DNA of 64,000 nt from Bacillus paramycoides (GTDB lineage Bacteria; Bacillota; Bacilli; Bacillales; Bacillaceae_G), in assembly GCF_001884235.1 (NCBI RefSeq), contig NZ_MAOI01000101.1, positions 1 through 64,000 of the forward strand, written 5' to 3'. Positions 41,307 to 49,772 of this stretch are shown here, piece by piece (positions within the stretch are counted from its first letter, which is position 1; each line of letters opens with the position of its first letter). Both the position numbers and the translations under genes were made by a program. Under the pieces are notes generated by a model. That model searched no databases, was not told where the DNA came from, and worked only from the letters and a program-made list of their open reading frames with translations.

Positions 41307-41337
41307 AAGTGACACCCAAAAAATTTTGGTGTCACTT
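41307..41337 (-). terminator. Terminator of rluF
   Basis: A 10-bp stem, AAGTGACACC with GGTGTCACTT (41307-41316 with 41328-41337), has an A/T palindrome in the loop. TTTTTTAAG follows on the minus strand. Confidence 0.85.
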
Positions 41338-41344
41338 CTCAATT

Positions 41345-42052
41345 TTACCAATCTTGTGGTTCGTAATTTAAGTCTGAAAATAGGCGTTTTTTCTCTTTTT
41401 TCGTTAAATCTCTCCACTGTCCAACTGGTAAATTATTCAACTCTATATTCATAATTCTCGTACGCTTTAACGTGTATACTTGATAACCTAAAGCTTCACA
41501 CATACGGCGAATTTGACGATTCAGCCCTTGTGTTAAAATAATTTTGAACTCATATTTTGATAACTGTGTGATCTCACAAGGAAGCGTTTTTGTTCCTAAA
41601 ATTTTAACACCCGCTGCCATTTTCTCTAAAAACTCAGGTGTAATCGGCTTATCTACTGAAACGATATATTCTTTCTCATGTTTGTTTTCAGCACGTAAAA
41701 TTTCATTAACAATATCACCATCATTCGTCAACAAAATTAAACCGTCTGAGTCTTTATCGAGACGTCCAATGTGACTAATTCGTAAAGGATGATTCACTAA
41801 ATCGATAATATTACCTTTTACTGCTTTTTCACTTGTACATGTAATACCTACTGGTTTATTTAAAGCGATATACACATGGTCTCGAGCAATACGAAGTTGC
41901 TCTCCATTTACTCGTACATCATCACCTGGATTTACTTGGTCTCCAATTTTTGCAACCTTACCGTTAATAATTACTCTTCTCTCATTAATTAACTTATCTG
42001 CTCCACGTCGAGACGCTTTTCCAGCTTCACTAATAAATTTATTGATACGCAA
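41345..42052 (-). CDS. rluF: 23S rRNA pseudouridine synthase RluF
   Basis: The 235-residue protein has an S4 RNA-binding domain (about 1-60, [20 protein letters not shown]) and a pseudouridine synthase core. The catalytic Asp lies in [16 protein letters not shown] (about 95-110), and the family's [20 protein letters not shown] is at about 175-195. The NRQIRRM motif and overall length point to RluF, which modifies U2604 of 23S rRNA, rather than RsuA or RluB. The start is a TTG at 42050-42052 with AAAAGGA 10 nt upstream; the in-frame GTG at 42061 sits inside that site. It has its own terminator. Confidence 0.9.
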   Translation of the reverse strand: MRINKFISEAGKASRRGADKLINERRVIINGKVAKIGDQVNPGDDVRVNGEQLRIARDHVYIALNKPVGITCTSEKAVKGNIIDLVNHPLRISHIGRLDKDSDGLILLTNDGDIVNEILRAENKHEKEYIVSVDKPITPEFLEKMAAGVKILGTKTLPCEITQLSKYEFKIILTQGLNRQIRRMCEALGYQVYTLKRTRIMNIELNNLPVGQWRDLTKKEKKRLFSDLNYEPQDW

Positions 42053-42237
42053 GTTAGGCACATCCTTTTCATAAAAAATTTCAAGCTCACACTGCTTCTA
42101 CCGTACAATACAAAAGGGTAAGCCTCCTATTTTAACTTAAATATATTAACATGAAAGGGTATATGACGTCTTCTATTAATTTCTTGTTTATAAGAAAATA
42201 TCTTTATTATACATTCATTTATGCACTTTTTGCGCAC

Positions 42238-42858
42238 TTAATATACAAGCCATTCTTCCTTACAAACCACTTGTTTTCCTTTTATCTCTTCTATATCTTC
42301 ATGAGTGTTAGCTAATTTATATAACTCAGGAAAAATCTCTTCCACATAATTTTGATGCGCCATTTCATTTTTCCAATAAGTTAGCACTATGTAACGATTT
42401 TCATTTTTTAAAGACTTTCCAACTACTCCACCTAACATTCCATTTGCATTTTCCATTCCTTTATTCCAAATTGTTTCTTGTATAAATGAAAAATGCTTCT
42501 CTTTCCCTTCTTTCACATCACAAATTGCAACTCTTACAAATGATCCTTGTGTAATTACATCTTTCAAAGGCGTTTCTGTTATATCATACAACGTTTGAAA
42601 CATCTCAATATTACAGGAAATATATGTACCTTCTTGATTACTATTTAGAAAAATTGTATCATGAGCATCATTCATGAACGAGTGATATGCATTTCTATCT
42701 TCCCATAAAGTATACACACACGCCTCATCTTCATTCCACCCACCAAATTGTCCATGAAATCCATCTAAATGCTGCAAATCACGCCATTTTTCTTGCGCCT
42801 CCGAAAACATTTCCCTTTTCTCTTCTTCCACCTTGCAAAATATTGTTTTTAGTAACAT
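42238..42858 (-). CDS. Tandem ABM-like (DUF4937-type) protein
   Basis: The 206-residue protein seems to be two ferredoxin-like modules of the antibiotic-biosynthesis-monooxygenase fold. The first has GFHGQFGGWNEDEACVYTLW and DRNAYHSFM. The second has FVRVAICDVKEGKEKHFSFI, GMLGGVVGKSLKNENRYIVL and TYWKNEMAHQNYV. The repeated sequence of a glycine-rich turn, a strand with W, and a following helix with a Tyr or His is the ABM pattern. I associate the protein with DUF4937 only tentatively. AAGGGGG precedes the ATG. It is 12 nt downstream of the PhzF-like gene and forms an operon with it. Confidence 0.65.
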   Translation of the reverse strand: MLLKTIFCKVEEEKREMFSEAQEKWRDLQHLDGFHGQFGGWNEDEACVYTLWEDRNAYHSFMNDAHDTIFLNSNQEGTYISCNIEMFQTLYDITETPLKDVITQGSFVRVAICDVKEGKEKHFSFIQETIWNKGMENANGMLGGVVGKSLKNENRYIVLTYWKNEMAHQNYVEEIFPELYKLANTHEDIEEIKGKQVVCKEEWLVY

Positions 42859-42870
42859 TTCTAATCCCCC

Positions 42871-43749
42871 TTATGATACGATCCATTTCCCACTTGCAAT
42901 ACTTTCTACTTTTCCACCTACACGAACATTAGTTTTACTCTCTACTACTTCAGCTTGTATATGTATTAAAGAAGGCCTATTTATCTCATGTCCTTGTTCA
43001 ACACGCATATTTATTTTTTCTGTTCCAAAATAACGATATTTTAGAAGATACGCTGCTAAACAACCGTTCGAACTTCCAGTTGCTGCATCTTCTGGTATAC
43101 CATAATAATCTGCAAAATCACGAACATTAAGATCATTTATTTCCTCATACGTTTCAGAAGTAAATACCATGATGCCTTTCGCCGCTAGATTCTCTATTAA
43201 ATGAAAATACTTTTCTTTGTTTATATTTACTTCTTTTACTGCTGCTAACGATTTTAATGGCACAACAATTACAGGTAAACCAGTTGATACCTCTTGAACT
43301 GGATAACGACAGTCTATATTAGAAACATTAATATTTAATACGTTAGCTATAATATCCTTATCAATTTCCGATCCAAAATTAGGTTCATTTTGATTCATCC
43401 ATAACACACCGTTGTCATTATGAAATATGACTTCGGCAGAGCCACCTTGAAAATGTAATATCACACTTTTCATTGTAGTAAGTTGAAGAATTTCTTTTCG
43501 TAATACAAATGCTGTTCCTAAAGCTGGATGGCCGGCATAAGGAATTTCTTCATTAGGTGTAAAAATACGTACATCATACCCATTATCTCTTCTCTTGCCA
43601 GATATGATAAAAGCTGTTTCTGCAAAATTCATTTCTTTTGCTATTGACTGCATTTCCTCACTAGAAATTTGATGACCATCCATAAATACTGCAAGTTGAT
43701 TTCCTGTATACTTACCTTGTGAGAAGACATCTACAATATAAAAATCCAA
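42871..43749 (-). CDS. PhzF-family isomerase/epimerase-like protein
   Basis: The 292-residue protein has the PhzF signature: VDVFSQGKYTGNQLAVFMDG at the N-terminus, the catalytic Glu in KEMNFAETAFI (about 44), TPNEEIPYAGHPALGTAFVL (about 66-85), and the second-half phrase PEDAATGSSNGCLAAYLLKY (about 215-234), which binds the substrate. Two similar halves form a diaminopimelate-epimerase-like fold. PhzF isomerises a phenazine precursor; the broader family has unknown substrates. The start is TTG (43747-43749) preceded by GAGAGG and GAGGG. It forms an operon with the ABM-like gene. Confidence 0.9.
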   Translation of the reverse strand: MDFYIVDVFSQGKYTGNQLAVFMDGHQISSEEMQSIAKEMNFAETAFIISGKRRDNGYDVRIFTPNEEIPYAGHPALGTAFVLRKEILQLTTMKSVILHFQGGSAEVIFHNDNGVLWMNQNEPNFGSEIDKDIIANVLNINVSNIDCRYPVQEVSTGLPVIVVPLKSLAAVKEVNINKEKYFHLIENLAAKGIMVFTSETYEEINDLNVRDFADYYGIPEDAATGSSNGCLAAYLLKYRYFGTEKINMRVEQGHEINRPSLIHIQAEVVESKTNVRVGGKVESIASGKWIVS

Positions 43750-43809
43750 ATCCCTCGCCTCTCTTCTTTACTTAAATACCTTTTGTTTACATAATAAAAT
43801 TATGAATCA

Positions 43810-44629
43810 TTAAAATCGTATATTATTCAAATAATCCTCCGCTCTTTCTATTAACCAATCACCAAACGTATCTAAAAACGATGAAATTTCTTCTATATCT
43901 TTTATAGGCTCAATTACATATTGTAATGCCTTCCTCATATTCTTTTCTTGCTCGGGAAAATGTTTACTAAATAACTTATATGCTGGATATAAGTCCCTGG
44001 AATAAAGCCCTTCTCTATCAATTGTTAATGCTAGACCTGCTCTGACTACTATCTTCATAATCCAGCGACAGCAATCCTCTATATCATCTACGTCCTTATT
44101 ATGAATTAACTCTTCGTGTGCTTGTTCAATTTGTTTCCGTAAATGAATGAGATGTTCATACGCTATCTCCTGACTTACTTTATATTTAGGTAAATATGCT
44201 TTTACGTCTTTACCTAAATATACATACACTATGTGTCTGGATCATAAAGCCTACAAAAGAAAAAAACTCTGAATTTGTTACTTCTTTTTCACTATAAAAA
44301 CTTAACTCCACTCCTGATATACAATTAAACTGCTTTGCAATTTGGACTTCTAACTTCTTTCTCCAGCTTAGGTTTATTGCTTTAGGGTCCTTTCGAACTA
44401 ATATAATCATATCTATGTCTGCAACCCCTTCTATTCCAATCCCTCTTGGAATAGAACCCCTAATATAAACACTATGCAAATTATCCCGCAACAATTGACA
44501 ACAAGTATCCTTTATTTCTTGTATTACCTCCAAAAACACAGGCTGAATTTTATCAACATGTGCATCATTTATAATAAATCCTTCAACATCCACAGGACAA
44601 AAATGCCCTATTTTTTTTATTCTTGGCAA
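43810..44629 (-). pseudogene. Nucleotidyltransferase gene with a frameshift
   Basis: The first frame (44629 down to 44210) has the nucleotidyltransferase core SVYIRGSIPRGIGIEGVADI then DMIILVRKD (GSxxRG...DxD), ending in HSVCIFR and a stop. The second frame (43810-44229) has YLGKDVKAYLPKYKVSQEIA and a helical C-terminal domain (EDCCRWIMKIVVRAGLALTI), as in aminoglycoside-type nucleotidyltransferases. Joined near 44215-44225 by removing one base, they give a protein of about 270 residues. The first piece starts with TTG and a distant GGGG. It may be a pseudogene, or a sequencing error. The substrate class (drug or protein/tRNA) is unknown. Confidence 0.75.
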
Positions 44630-44713
44630 TTTATCAACTCATTCCCCTTTAAAATATTGTTTTACTCCACATATAACATATATTATAATTCGAATAATTC
44701 AGAATTAAAAACA

Positions 44714-44757
44714 AAAAATAGGACGTAAACACTCCTATAGGGTCGTTTACGTCCTAT
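44714..44757 (-). terminator. Terminator with 13-bp stem
   Basis: A perfect 13-bp stem (44718-44730 with 44745-44757) has a 14-nt loop, followed on the minus strand by TTTTTTGTTTTT. Its gene is the decayed fragment at 44773. Confidence 0.85.
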
Positions 44758-44772
44758 CCCTTTTATCATCAT

Positions 44773-44877
44773 TCATTTTTCAAATAAATAATAACTACTC
44801 CGTTCCGAATCATGTGATATTATTAAATCTTCATTATCCTGGTAAATATGTATTACTGATATTAGTACTGGAAAATC
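44773..44877 (-). pseudogene. Remnant of a paralogue of the protein at 45609
   Basis: A 34-codon frame reads DFPVLISVIHIYQDNEDLII, ..., SSYYLFEK and TGA (44773-44775). It matches the neighbour's DFPVPMSAIHINDDNEENY at one end and its C-terminal ITYYLFEK at the other, with the middle (about 35 residues) deleted. A TAA stands directly before the fragment. It still has a terminator, so it is a decayed tandem copy. The rest of the 44630-45061 gap shows no gene. Confidence 0.7.
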
Positions 44878-45061
44878 TTAAGCTACATTTACACATATGG
44901 AAGTAAAGCGAAAAACAAGATAAATTAAAGATGTGCGAGTTGTACACTGACAAATTTGTTAGTATTCGTAGAAGTCCGCCACTTCAAGTGTAGATAAGTA
45001 ACAGATAGTTCAAGATACTACTTTTATATTGATAATCTACATAAAATCAGCATCTTTCAAA

Positions 45062-45448
45062 TTATTCCGCATATCTTTCCATATGCTGTCTATATAACTT
45101 CCACCCATCCATTTCTTTCTTAAAAACTTCCATCGCTAAAACTGATGCTACTTTTTTATCCTGCAAATAAAAATCTACAATAGCAGATAATATCAGTTCG
45201 TTCTCCATTCTTAAACTATGTGTTAAATCTTTATATTTCCAATAAGGTTTTTGTCCTTCATAACTTCTTAATGTTTCAATATTATCTTCTTTATATGTAT
45301 CGCCTCGGTATACCTCATAGTCTCTATCACTGTAATACCCAAAGTAACCAATAAAATCATCTGATACCCAACTATTTATTTTCTCAATGTTACCAGCATT
45401 TAAATCTTTACGATATTCCTCAACCGCACGTATGGCTTCGTTCTTCAT
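45062..45448 (-). CDS. NTF2/SnoaL-like protein
   Basis: A soluble protein of 128 residues. AIRAVEEYRKDLNAGNIEKI then NSWVSDDFIGYFGY begins a cone-shaped NTF2-like fold. The middle has SLRMENELILSAIVDFYLQD and the last strands are ASVLAMEVFKKEMDGWKLYR then QHMERY. The pattern of alternating strands and the final GWKLxxxH resembles SnoaL_3/YybH-type ligand-binding proteins. AAGGGG stands 9 nt before the ATG at 45446-45448; an in-frame start at 45505 is less supported. Function is unknown. It stands alone. Confidence 0.68.
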   Translation of the reverse strand: MKNEAIRAVEEYRKDLNAGNIEKINSWVSDDFIGYFGYYSDRDYEVYRGDTYKEDNIETLRSYEGQKPYWKYKDLTHSLRMENELILSAIVDFYLQDKKVASVLAMEVFKKEMDGWKLYRQHMERYAE

Positions 45449-45608
45449 AGAATATATCCCCTTATATTTTCTTATACCATTTTTGTATTCTCTTCTATAA
45501 AACAAAACACCTTCTTATTATAGATTGAACTTAAATTTTCAATGTTTTTCTAAATACAAATAGCCATAAACAACTTAGTAAAACCGCATTGTCTATGGCT
45601 CATTCCAT

Positions 45609-45917
45609 TTACTTTTCAAATAAGTAATAGGTAATTTCTCCTGGATAATGTAATACAGTTACTATCCGATCCCCTTTTTTAAAACTAACAGTATGCCCGT
45701 TTTCCCCTAAGTTCTCCCATCCACTTGCCTTCGTAATAGGCATTACACTTATATATTTATAATTCTCTTCGTTATCATCGTTAATATGTATTGCAGACAT
45801 TGGTACTGGAAAATCTTCAATTATTGATTCTTTGTTCATATATATGAGCGCAAATAAACCAACTAATAAAATGACCATTGCAATAATCGAAGCTCGTCTT
45901 TTTCTTTTCGTTTCCAC
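45609..45917 (-). CDS. Small membrane-anchored protein
   Basis: A 102-residue protein: basic start KRKRR, one membrane helix (about 8-27, IIAMVILLVGLFALIYM), then an outside domain with SAIHINDDNEENYKYISVMP and GDRIVTVLHYPGEITYYLFE. The GTG start at 45915-45917 has AAAAGGGG 7 nt upstream; an in-frame ATG at 45951-45953 is disfavoured. No known family. A decayed relative lies at 44773, showing that the gene was once duplicated. A weak hairpin follows at about 45566-45600. Confidence 0.68.
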   Translation of the reverse strand: METKRKRRASIIAMVILLVGLFALIYMNKESIIEDFPVPMSAIHINDDNEENYKYISVMPITKASGWENLGENGHTVSFKKGDRIVTVLHYPGEITYYLFEK

Positions 45918-46024
45918 TTTAAATCCCCTTTTTTCACATATTATCTTTATCATTTTACTACTTTTAACAACATTATTGTTATATATTATAATTATGAGTT
46001 TTTATAATTTGGAGGCGTTACACC

Positions 46025-46600
46025 TTGAAGAAATTACTTTTTAACAAATGGTTGCTTTTTGTTTCTATTGCTATTATTGTCGGTACTATTGTCTACACAA
46101 CTAAAAATCAAAAAAGCAATGAAAAAGTAACTGTAGAAACCGTTGATACAACAACTTTCCGGACTACATTGCAACCTAAAATTAATGAATTGACTACTAA
46201 TTATAATACTGTAATTGAAAAAGATTGGTTGCCTGCTTGGGAAGAGATTAATACTTACGGAGATTCAGTAAACAAAAATAAACTATTAGTTACAATGAAT
46301 GCTATTTCCAAACAATATGAAGTAATAATTAAAGAAATAGACAGTATAAAGACTGAGGAAAACATAACAGATGCACATATACAAGAACAACTAATTTATT
46401 TCACAACTGAATTTAAAGCTGCATCGAATTTCATGAAAAATGCAGCGGGTTTGATCATAGATGGATACAATAACTCTACTCCGGTCAATGAAACAATTGA
46501 AAATACTAAACATGCTTTAGGGCTTGCTGATCAACATATTGTCATTGCATTATCTACATTAAATGAAATAGAAGATAAATTAGGGATATCAAAAAAATAA
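46025..46600 (+). CDS. Membrane-anchored helical protein of unknown function
   Basis: The 191-residue protein starts with a signal-anchor (about 8-25, WLLFVSIAIIVGTIVYTT). An outside domain of about 160 residues follows that is largely helical and polar (FRTTLQPKINELTTNYNTVI, ATNTI-like Asn/Thr-rich stretches, QHIVIALSTLNEIEDKLGIS). It may form a four-helix bundle. The start is TTG (46025-46027) with TTTGGAGG 9 nt upstream. It is divergent from the gene at 45609 with a gap of about 107 nt. No family is recognised. Confidence 0.65.
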   Translation: MKKLLFNKWLLFVSIAIIVGTIVYTTKNQKSNEKVTVETVDTTTFRTTLQPKINELTTNYNTVIEKDWLPAWEEINTYGDSVNKNKLLVTMNAISKQYEVIIKEIDSIKTEENITDAHIQEQLIYFTTEFKAASNFMKNAAGLIIDGYNNSTPVNETIENTKHALGLADQHIVIALSTLNEIEDKLGISKK

Positions 46601-46630
46601 GTTTGTTTACTATTTTAAAATAAAAAATGA

Positions 46631-46659
46631 TTGCAATTCACTTATTGTGTATCTATAAT
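46631..46659 (+). promoter_or_regulatory. Promoter of the glycine riboswitch-alsT transcript
   Basis: TTGCAA (46631-46636) and TATAAT (46654-46659) are 17 nt apart. Transcription would begin near 46667, about 50 nt before the riboswitch and 380 nt before the symporter start. Confidence 0.75.
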
Positions 46660-46718
46660 GTGTTTATTGATTATATATACTTATAATCAATGCATTTAGT
46701 TATTAATTTTATAATTCG

Positions 46719-46945
46719 GATGAACCATTCAGGAGAAGGTCTATTGATCTACCGACGGGGCAAAAAGTTGCTGAACCAACTTTGAAACTCTCAGGTCTTG
46801 GTTACAAGTAGAACTGCATGGGGACGAATCTCTGGAGAGACTCCCTCTCGCTTTTGTATAGCGCGGAGGAAAACGAGCACCGAAGGAGCAAATCCGCTAC
46901 ATTAGCGGATAATCTCTCAGGTAAAAGGACAGAGACAAGCGAAAG
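46719..46945 (+). promoter_or_regulatory. Tandem glycine riboswitch
   Basis: Two glycine aptamers follow each other. Aptamer 1 (about 46719-46825) has the GGAGAAGG...ACCGACGGGGCAA and CTCAGGT elements. Aptamer 2 (about 46828-46940) has CTCTGGAGAGAC, GCACCGAAGGAGCAA and CTCTCAGGTAAAAGGACAGAG. These are the conserved core pieces of the gcvT motif. A hairpin, CCGAT-ATCGG, at about 46961-46974 followed by TTTATTTTTC could be the expression platform. It controls an alanine/glycine symporter, a normal arrangement in Bacillales. Confidence 0.93.
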
Positions 46946-47049
46946 AAAATGCCGATTTGTATCGGTTTATTTTTCTATCCCTTGTTTCTCCAGAGACCAT
47001 TTCATTTACTTGAAGTGGTTTTTATTTTTTCTAAAAAAGGAGAATAAAG

Positions 47050-48417
47050 ATGGAGACAGTAAGTAAAGTATTAGAACAAATTAATCAGTATGTGTGGGGA
47101 TTACCGACTTTGTTATTACTCGTTGGTACGGGTATCATTCTCACAATGCGTTTAAAAGGTTTACAGTTTAGTAAACTATTATACGCTCACAAACTAGCAT
47201 TTAAAAAATCAGAAGATACATCATCTTCTGGAGATATTAGTCACTTTCAAGCGCTCATGACAGCTATGGCCGCAACGATTGGTATGGGAAATATAGCCGG
47301 TGTAGCAACTGCTGTTACAATCGGTGGACCCGGCGCAATCTTTTGGATGTGGATTACCGCTTTATTTGGAATGGCAACAAAGTATGCCGAAGCAATCCTT
47401 GCGGTGAAATACCGTGTTAGTAATGAAAATGGTGAATACTCCGGTGGACCAATGTATTATTTAGAACGTGGTTTAGGCAAAAAATGGCTAGCTGTTTTAT
47501 TCGCTATATTCGGTACAACTGCTTCTTTCGGTATCGGTAATATGGTTCAATCTAATTCAGTTGCAGAGGCAATGCGAATCAACTTCTCTTTCCCTCCTGC
47601 ATTAACTGGTATACTCATGTCATTCTTAATCGCTATCGTTATTTTAGGCGGTGTAAAAAAGATCGGTAAAGTTACTGGATATATCGTTCCTATTAAAGCT
47701 TTCTTTTATATAATCGCTGGCCTTATTATTATCTTTTATCACTTTGATCAAATCCCAGAAGCATTTTCACTTATTTTTTCTGGTGCATTTCAAGGGACAG
47801 CGGCGGCTGGTGGTTTTATCGGAGCAACTGTTGCATCTGCAATTCAAATAGGAATGGCGCGCGGAGTATTTGCTAACGAGGCTGGTTTAGGTAGTGCACC
47901 AATTGCTGCTGCGGCTGCAAAAACAGATTCCCCAGCAAAACAAGCTTTAGTTTCTATGACTGGTACCTTTCTAGATACATTTATTGTATGTACAATAACA
48001 GGACTTGTATTAATTACAACAGGTGCGTGGAAATCAGGTAAAACTGGCGTTGAAGCTACAACATTAGCATTCCAATCCGTATTCGGCACTGCTGGTAGTA
48101 TGATTCTCGGCATCGCCATTATATTATTCGCCTACTCTACTATTTTAGGTTGGTCGTATTACGGTGAAAAGTGTGTAGCTTATTTATTCGGACAAGGTGC
48201 TGTACGATATTATAAAGCAATCTTTATCGTTATGATTGCTATTGGTGCTAATTTAAAATTAGGTGTTGTATGGACTTTTGCAGATATTGCGAATGGACTT
48301 ATGGCGATTCCAAACTTAATTGGTCTAATTGGATTAAGTGGTATCGTTGTCGCTGAAACCAATCGCTTTTTACAAGCAGAGAAATTGAAGGAATTTAATA
48401 AAAAACGTGCAAGTTAA
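47050..48417 (+). CDS. alsT: Sodium/alanine (glycine) symporter, AGCS family
   Basis: The 455-residue membrane protein has about 11 helices. Its AGCS signatures include ALMTAMAATIGMGNIAGVAT (about 74-93), GGPGAIFWMWITALFGMATK, GGPMYYLERGL and ANEAGLGSAPIAAAAAKTDS (about 276-295). Such proteins import alanine or glycine with sodium. AAAAGGAG lies before the ATG. The upstream tandem glycine riboswitch indicates that glycine is sensed and probably transported. A terminator follows at 48429. The symbol is by family resemblance to B. subtilis AlsT. Confidence 0.92.
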   Translation: METVSKVLEQINQYVWGLPTLLLLVGTGIILTMRLKGLQFSKLLYAHKLAFKKSEDTSSSGDISHFQALMTAMAATIGMGNIAGVATAVTIGGPGAIFWMWITALFGMATKYAEAILAVKYRVSNENGEYSGGPMYYLERGLGKKWLAVLFAIFGTTASFGIGNMVQSNSVAEAMRINFSFPPALTGILMSFLIAIVILGGVKKIGKVTGYIVPIKAFFYIIAGLIIIFYHFDQIPEAFSLIFSGAFQGTAAAGGFIGATVASAIQIGMARGVFANEAGLGSAPIAAAAAKTDSPAKQALVSMTGTFLDTFIVCTITGLVLITTGAWKSGKTGVEATTLAFQSVFGTAGSMILGIAIILFAYSTILGWSYYGEKCVAYLFGQGAVRYYKAIFIVMIAIGANLKLGVVWTFADIANGLMAIPNLIGLIGLSGIVVAETNRFLQAEKLKEFNKKRAS

Positions 48418-48428
48418 TTTATTTCTAC

Positions 48429-48463
48429 AAGGAATGGCTCATAAAGTGAGATCATTCCTTTTT
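48429..48463. terminator. Terminator of alsT
   Basis: AAGGAATG with CATTCCTT and an inner CTCA-TGAG extension form a stem between 48429 and 48460, followed by TTTTTC. Confidence 0.85.
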
Positions 48464-48479
48464 CTTGTTATGCCCCTCT

Positions 48480-49247
48480 TTATTGTATAAAATATATCGT
48501 TTGCTTCTGAACTTCCGATTCTCTATCAGCTTTTGCAATTCCTATTTCTTCAATTAAACGCTTGCTTATAGCTTTATATTTCACATATGTTTCAAATTCC
48601 TTTTTAAATGGAAATGGCTTAACTCGAATTGTTTGTTTATCTGTCCATTCAGCAATTAAACGCTTATCATTATTTTCATTGAACATTTCTGTTCCCTCAA
48701 AACCCTCTTTAAATAAATCAATTTCATCTTCCTTTTTTACACCTGGCCTATTCATACATGTATATAAAGATAATTCATCACAAAACTTTAATAGTCTATA
48801 ATGTTTATCAAACATAACCTGTTGTTTTTTTGTTAGCATTTTCAGAATTCTTTTTTGTCGATCCAATTCTTGTTTATAAAAAGACATCATCACTTCATCT
48901 TCCTCATTTAGTGGAAATGACAAAAAGTGTTTACTACAAAGCAACGCCCCGTATAGATTTGAAGCTTCAATTTCATTCAAACCGATTGTATAGAACACAA
49001 AACGTAATGAACTAGGACAATCCATAAATGTATATGGAATATTTTTTTCGTCATTCAAAATCGGAACTTTATCTAGTCCAATCCATCCTCTATCATGTTC
49101 ATAAATCGCATTTATACTTTCCTTAAAATATAACTTTTCTTCAAAGAAGTCATCTTTTATATAGCTGGCAATTTCTCCAGCTAAAAATCCATGATCGTGT
49201 TGGCGAATTAATATCATCTCTTTCTCATTCTTTTCACGAAAGATCAT
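48480..49247 (-). CDS. DUF3891 family protein
   Basis: A soluble 255-residue protein. EMILIRQHDHGFLAGEIASY at the N-terminus, NAIYEHDRGWIGLDKVPILN, and YGALLCSKHFLSF mark the DUF3891 family, whose conserved histidines (RQxDHxxxxG and HDxGW) recall HD-type helical metal enzymes, though no activity is established. YRLLKFCDELSLYTCMNRPG is the later conserved helix. GAGGGGGAG stands before the ATG. It is convergent with alsT and divergent from the HU gene. Its function is unknown. Confidence 0.82.
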   Translation of the reverse strand: MIFREKNEKEMILIRQHDHGFLAGEIASYIKDDFFEEKLYFKESINAIYEHDRGWIGLDKVPILNDEKNIPYTFMDCPSSLRFVFYTIGLNEIEASNLYGALLCSKHFLSFPLNEEDEVMMSFYKQELDRQKRILKMLTKKQQVMFDKHYRLLKFCDELSLYTCMNRPGVKKEDEIDLFKEGFEGTEMFNENNDKRLIAEWTDKQTIRVKPFPFKKEFETYVKYKAISKRLIEEIGIAKADRESEVQKQTIYFIQ

Positions 49248-49456
49248 AGAAATATTCTCCCCCTCAACCTTATTTAAAAACTTTTTGTATACATCAAATC
49301 ATAATAAATCCCCTTAATTGCAGGGATTCAGTTTCTTTCAACGAAATTAAGATACTTATAGGATTCAGCATTTTTTCTATTAGTGAAACTTATTCCTTTC
49401 TTTCTACTTATTATACTAAAACTTTCATTCAAAAAATTTTATTATGAGGTGAAAAA

Positions 49457-49729
49457 ATGAACAAAACAGAACTAATTAAAAACGTAGCACAGTCAGCTGA
49501 TATTTCTCAAAAGGATGCTTCTGCAGCTGTACAATCCGTATTTGACACAATTGCTAATGCATTACAATCTGGCGATAAAGTTCAACTGATCGGCTTTGGA
49601 ACTTTTGAAGTACGTGAAAGATCTGCTCGTACAGGGCGTAATCCGCAAACCGGAGAAGAAATTCAGATTGCTGCTGGTAAAGTTCCAGCATTTAAAGCAG
49701 GTAAAGAATTAAAAGAAGCTGTCAAATAA
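49457..49729 (+). CDS. hup: DNA-binding protein HU
   Basis: The 90-residue protein is a complete HU: the helical body [20 protein letters not shown], then [20 protein letters not shown], and the DNA-clamp arm with [20 protein letters not shown] including the Arg-Asn-Pro that intercalates. HU is a dimer that bends and compacts DNA in the nucleoid. GAGGTG precedes the ATG. The gene has a strong terminator. B. cereus group genomes hold several HU paralogues, and this divergent copy ([14 protein letters not shown]) may not be the main one. Confidence 0.95.
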   Translation: MNKTELIKNVAQSADISQKDASAAVQSVFDTIANALQSGDKVQLIGFGTFEVRERSARTGRNPQTGEEIQIAAGKVPAFKAGKELKEAVK

Positions 49730-49731
49730 AT

Positions 49732-49766
49732 AAGAAACCAGCCATTTTATAGGCTGGTTTCTTGTT
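49732..49766. terminator. Convergent terminator of hup and the bacillibactin operon
   Basis: A 12-bp stem (49732-49743 with 49752-49763) with an 8-nt loop is T-rich on both sides. It closes HU on the plus strand and, on the minus strand, the last gene of the bacillibactin transcription unit. Confidence 0.88.
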
Positions 49767-49772
49767 TATTTC

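Noticed and set aside
44931-44993. 20-codon plus-strand frame (MCELYTDKFVSIRRSPPLQV)
   Set aside because: Too short and lacks a ribosome site; it may be debris of a former gene, but I cannot name one.
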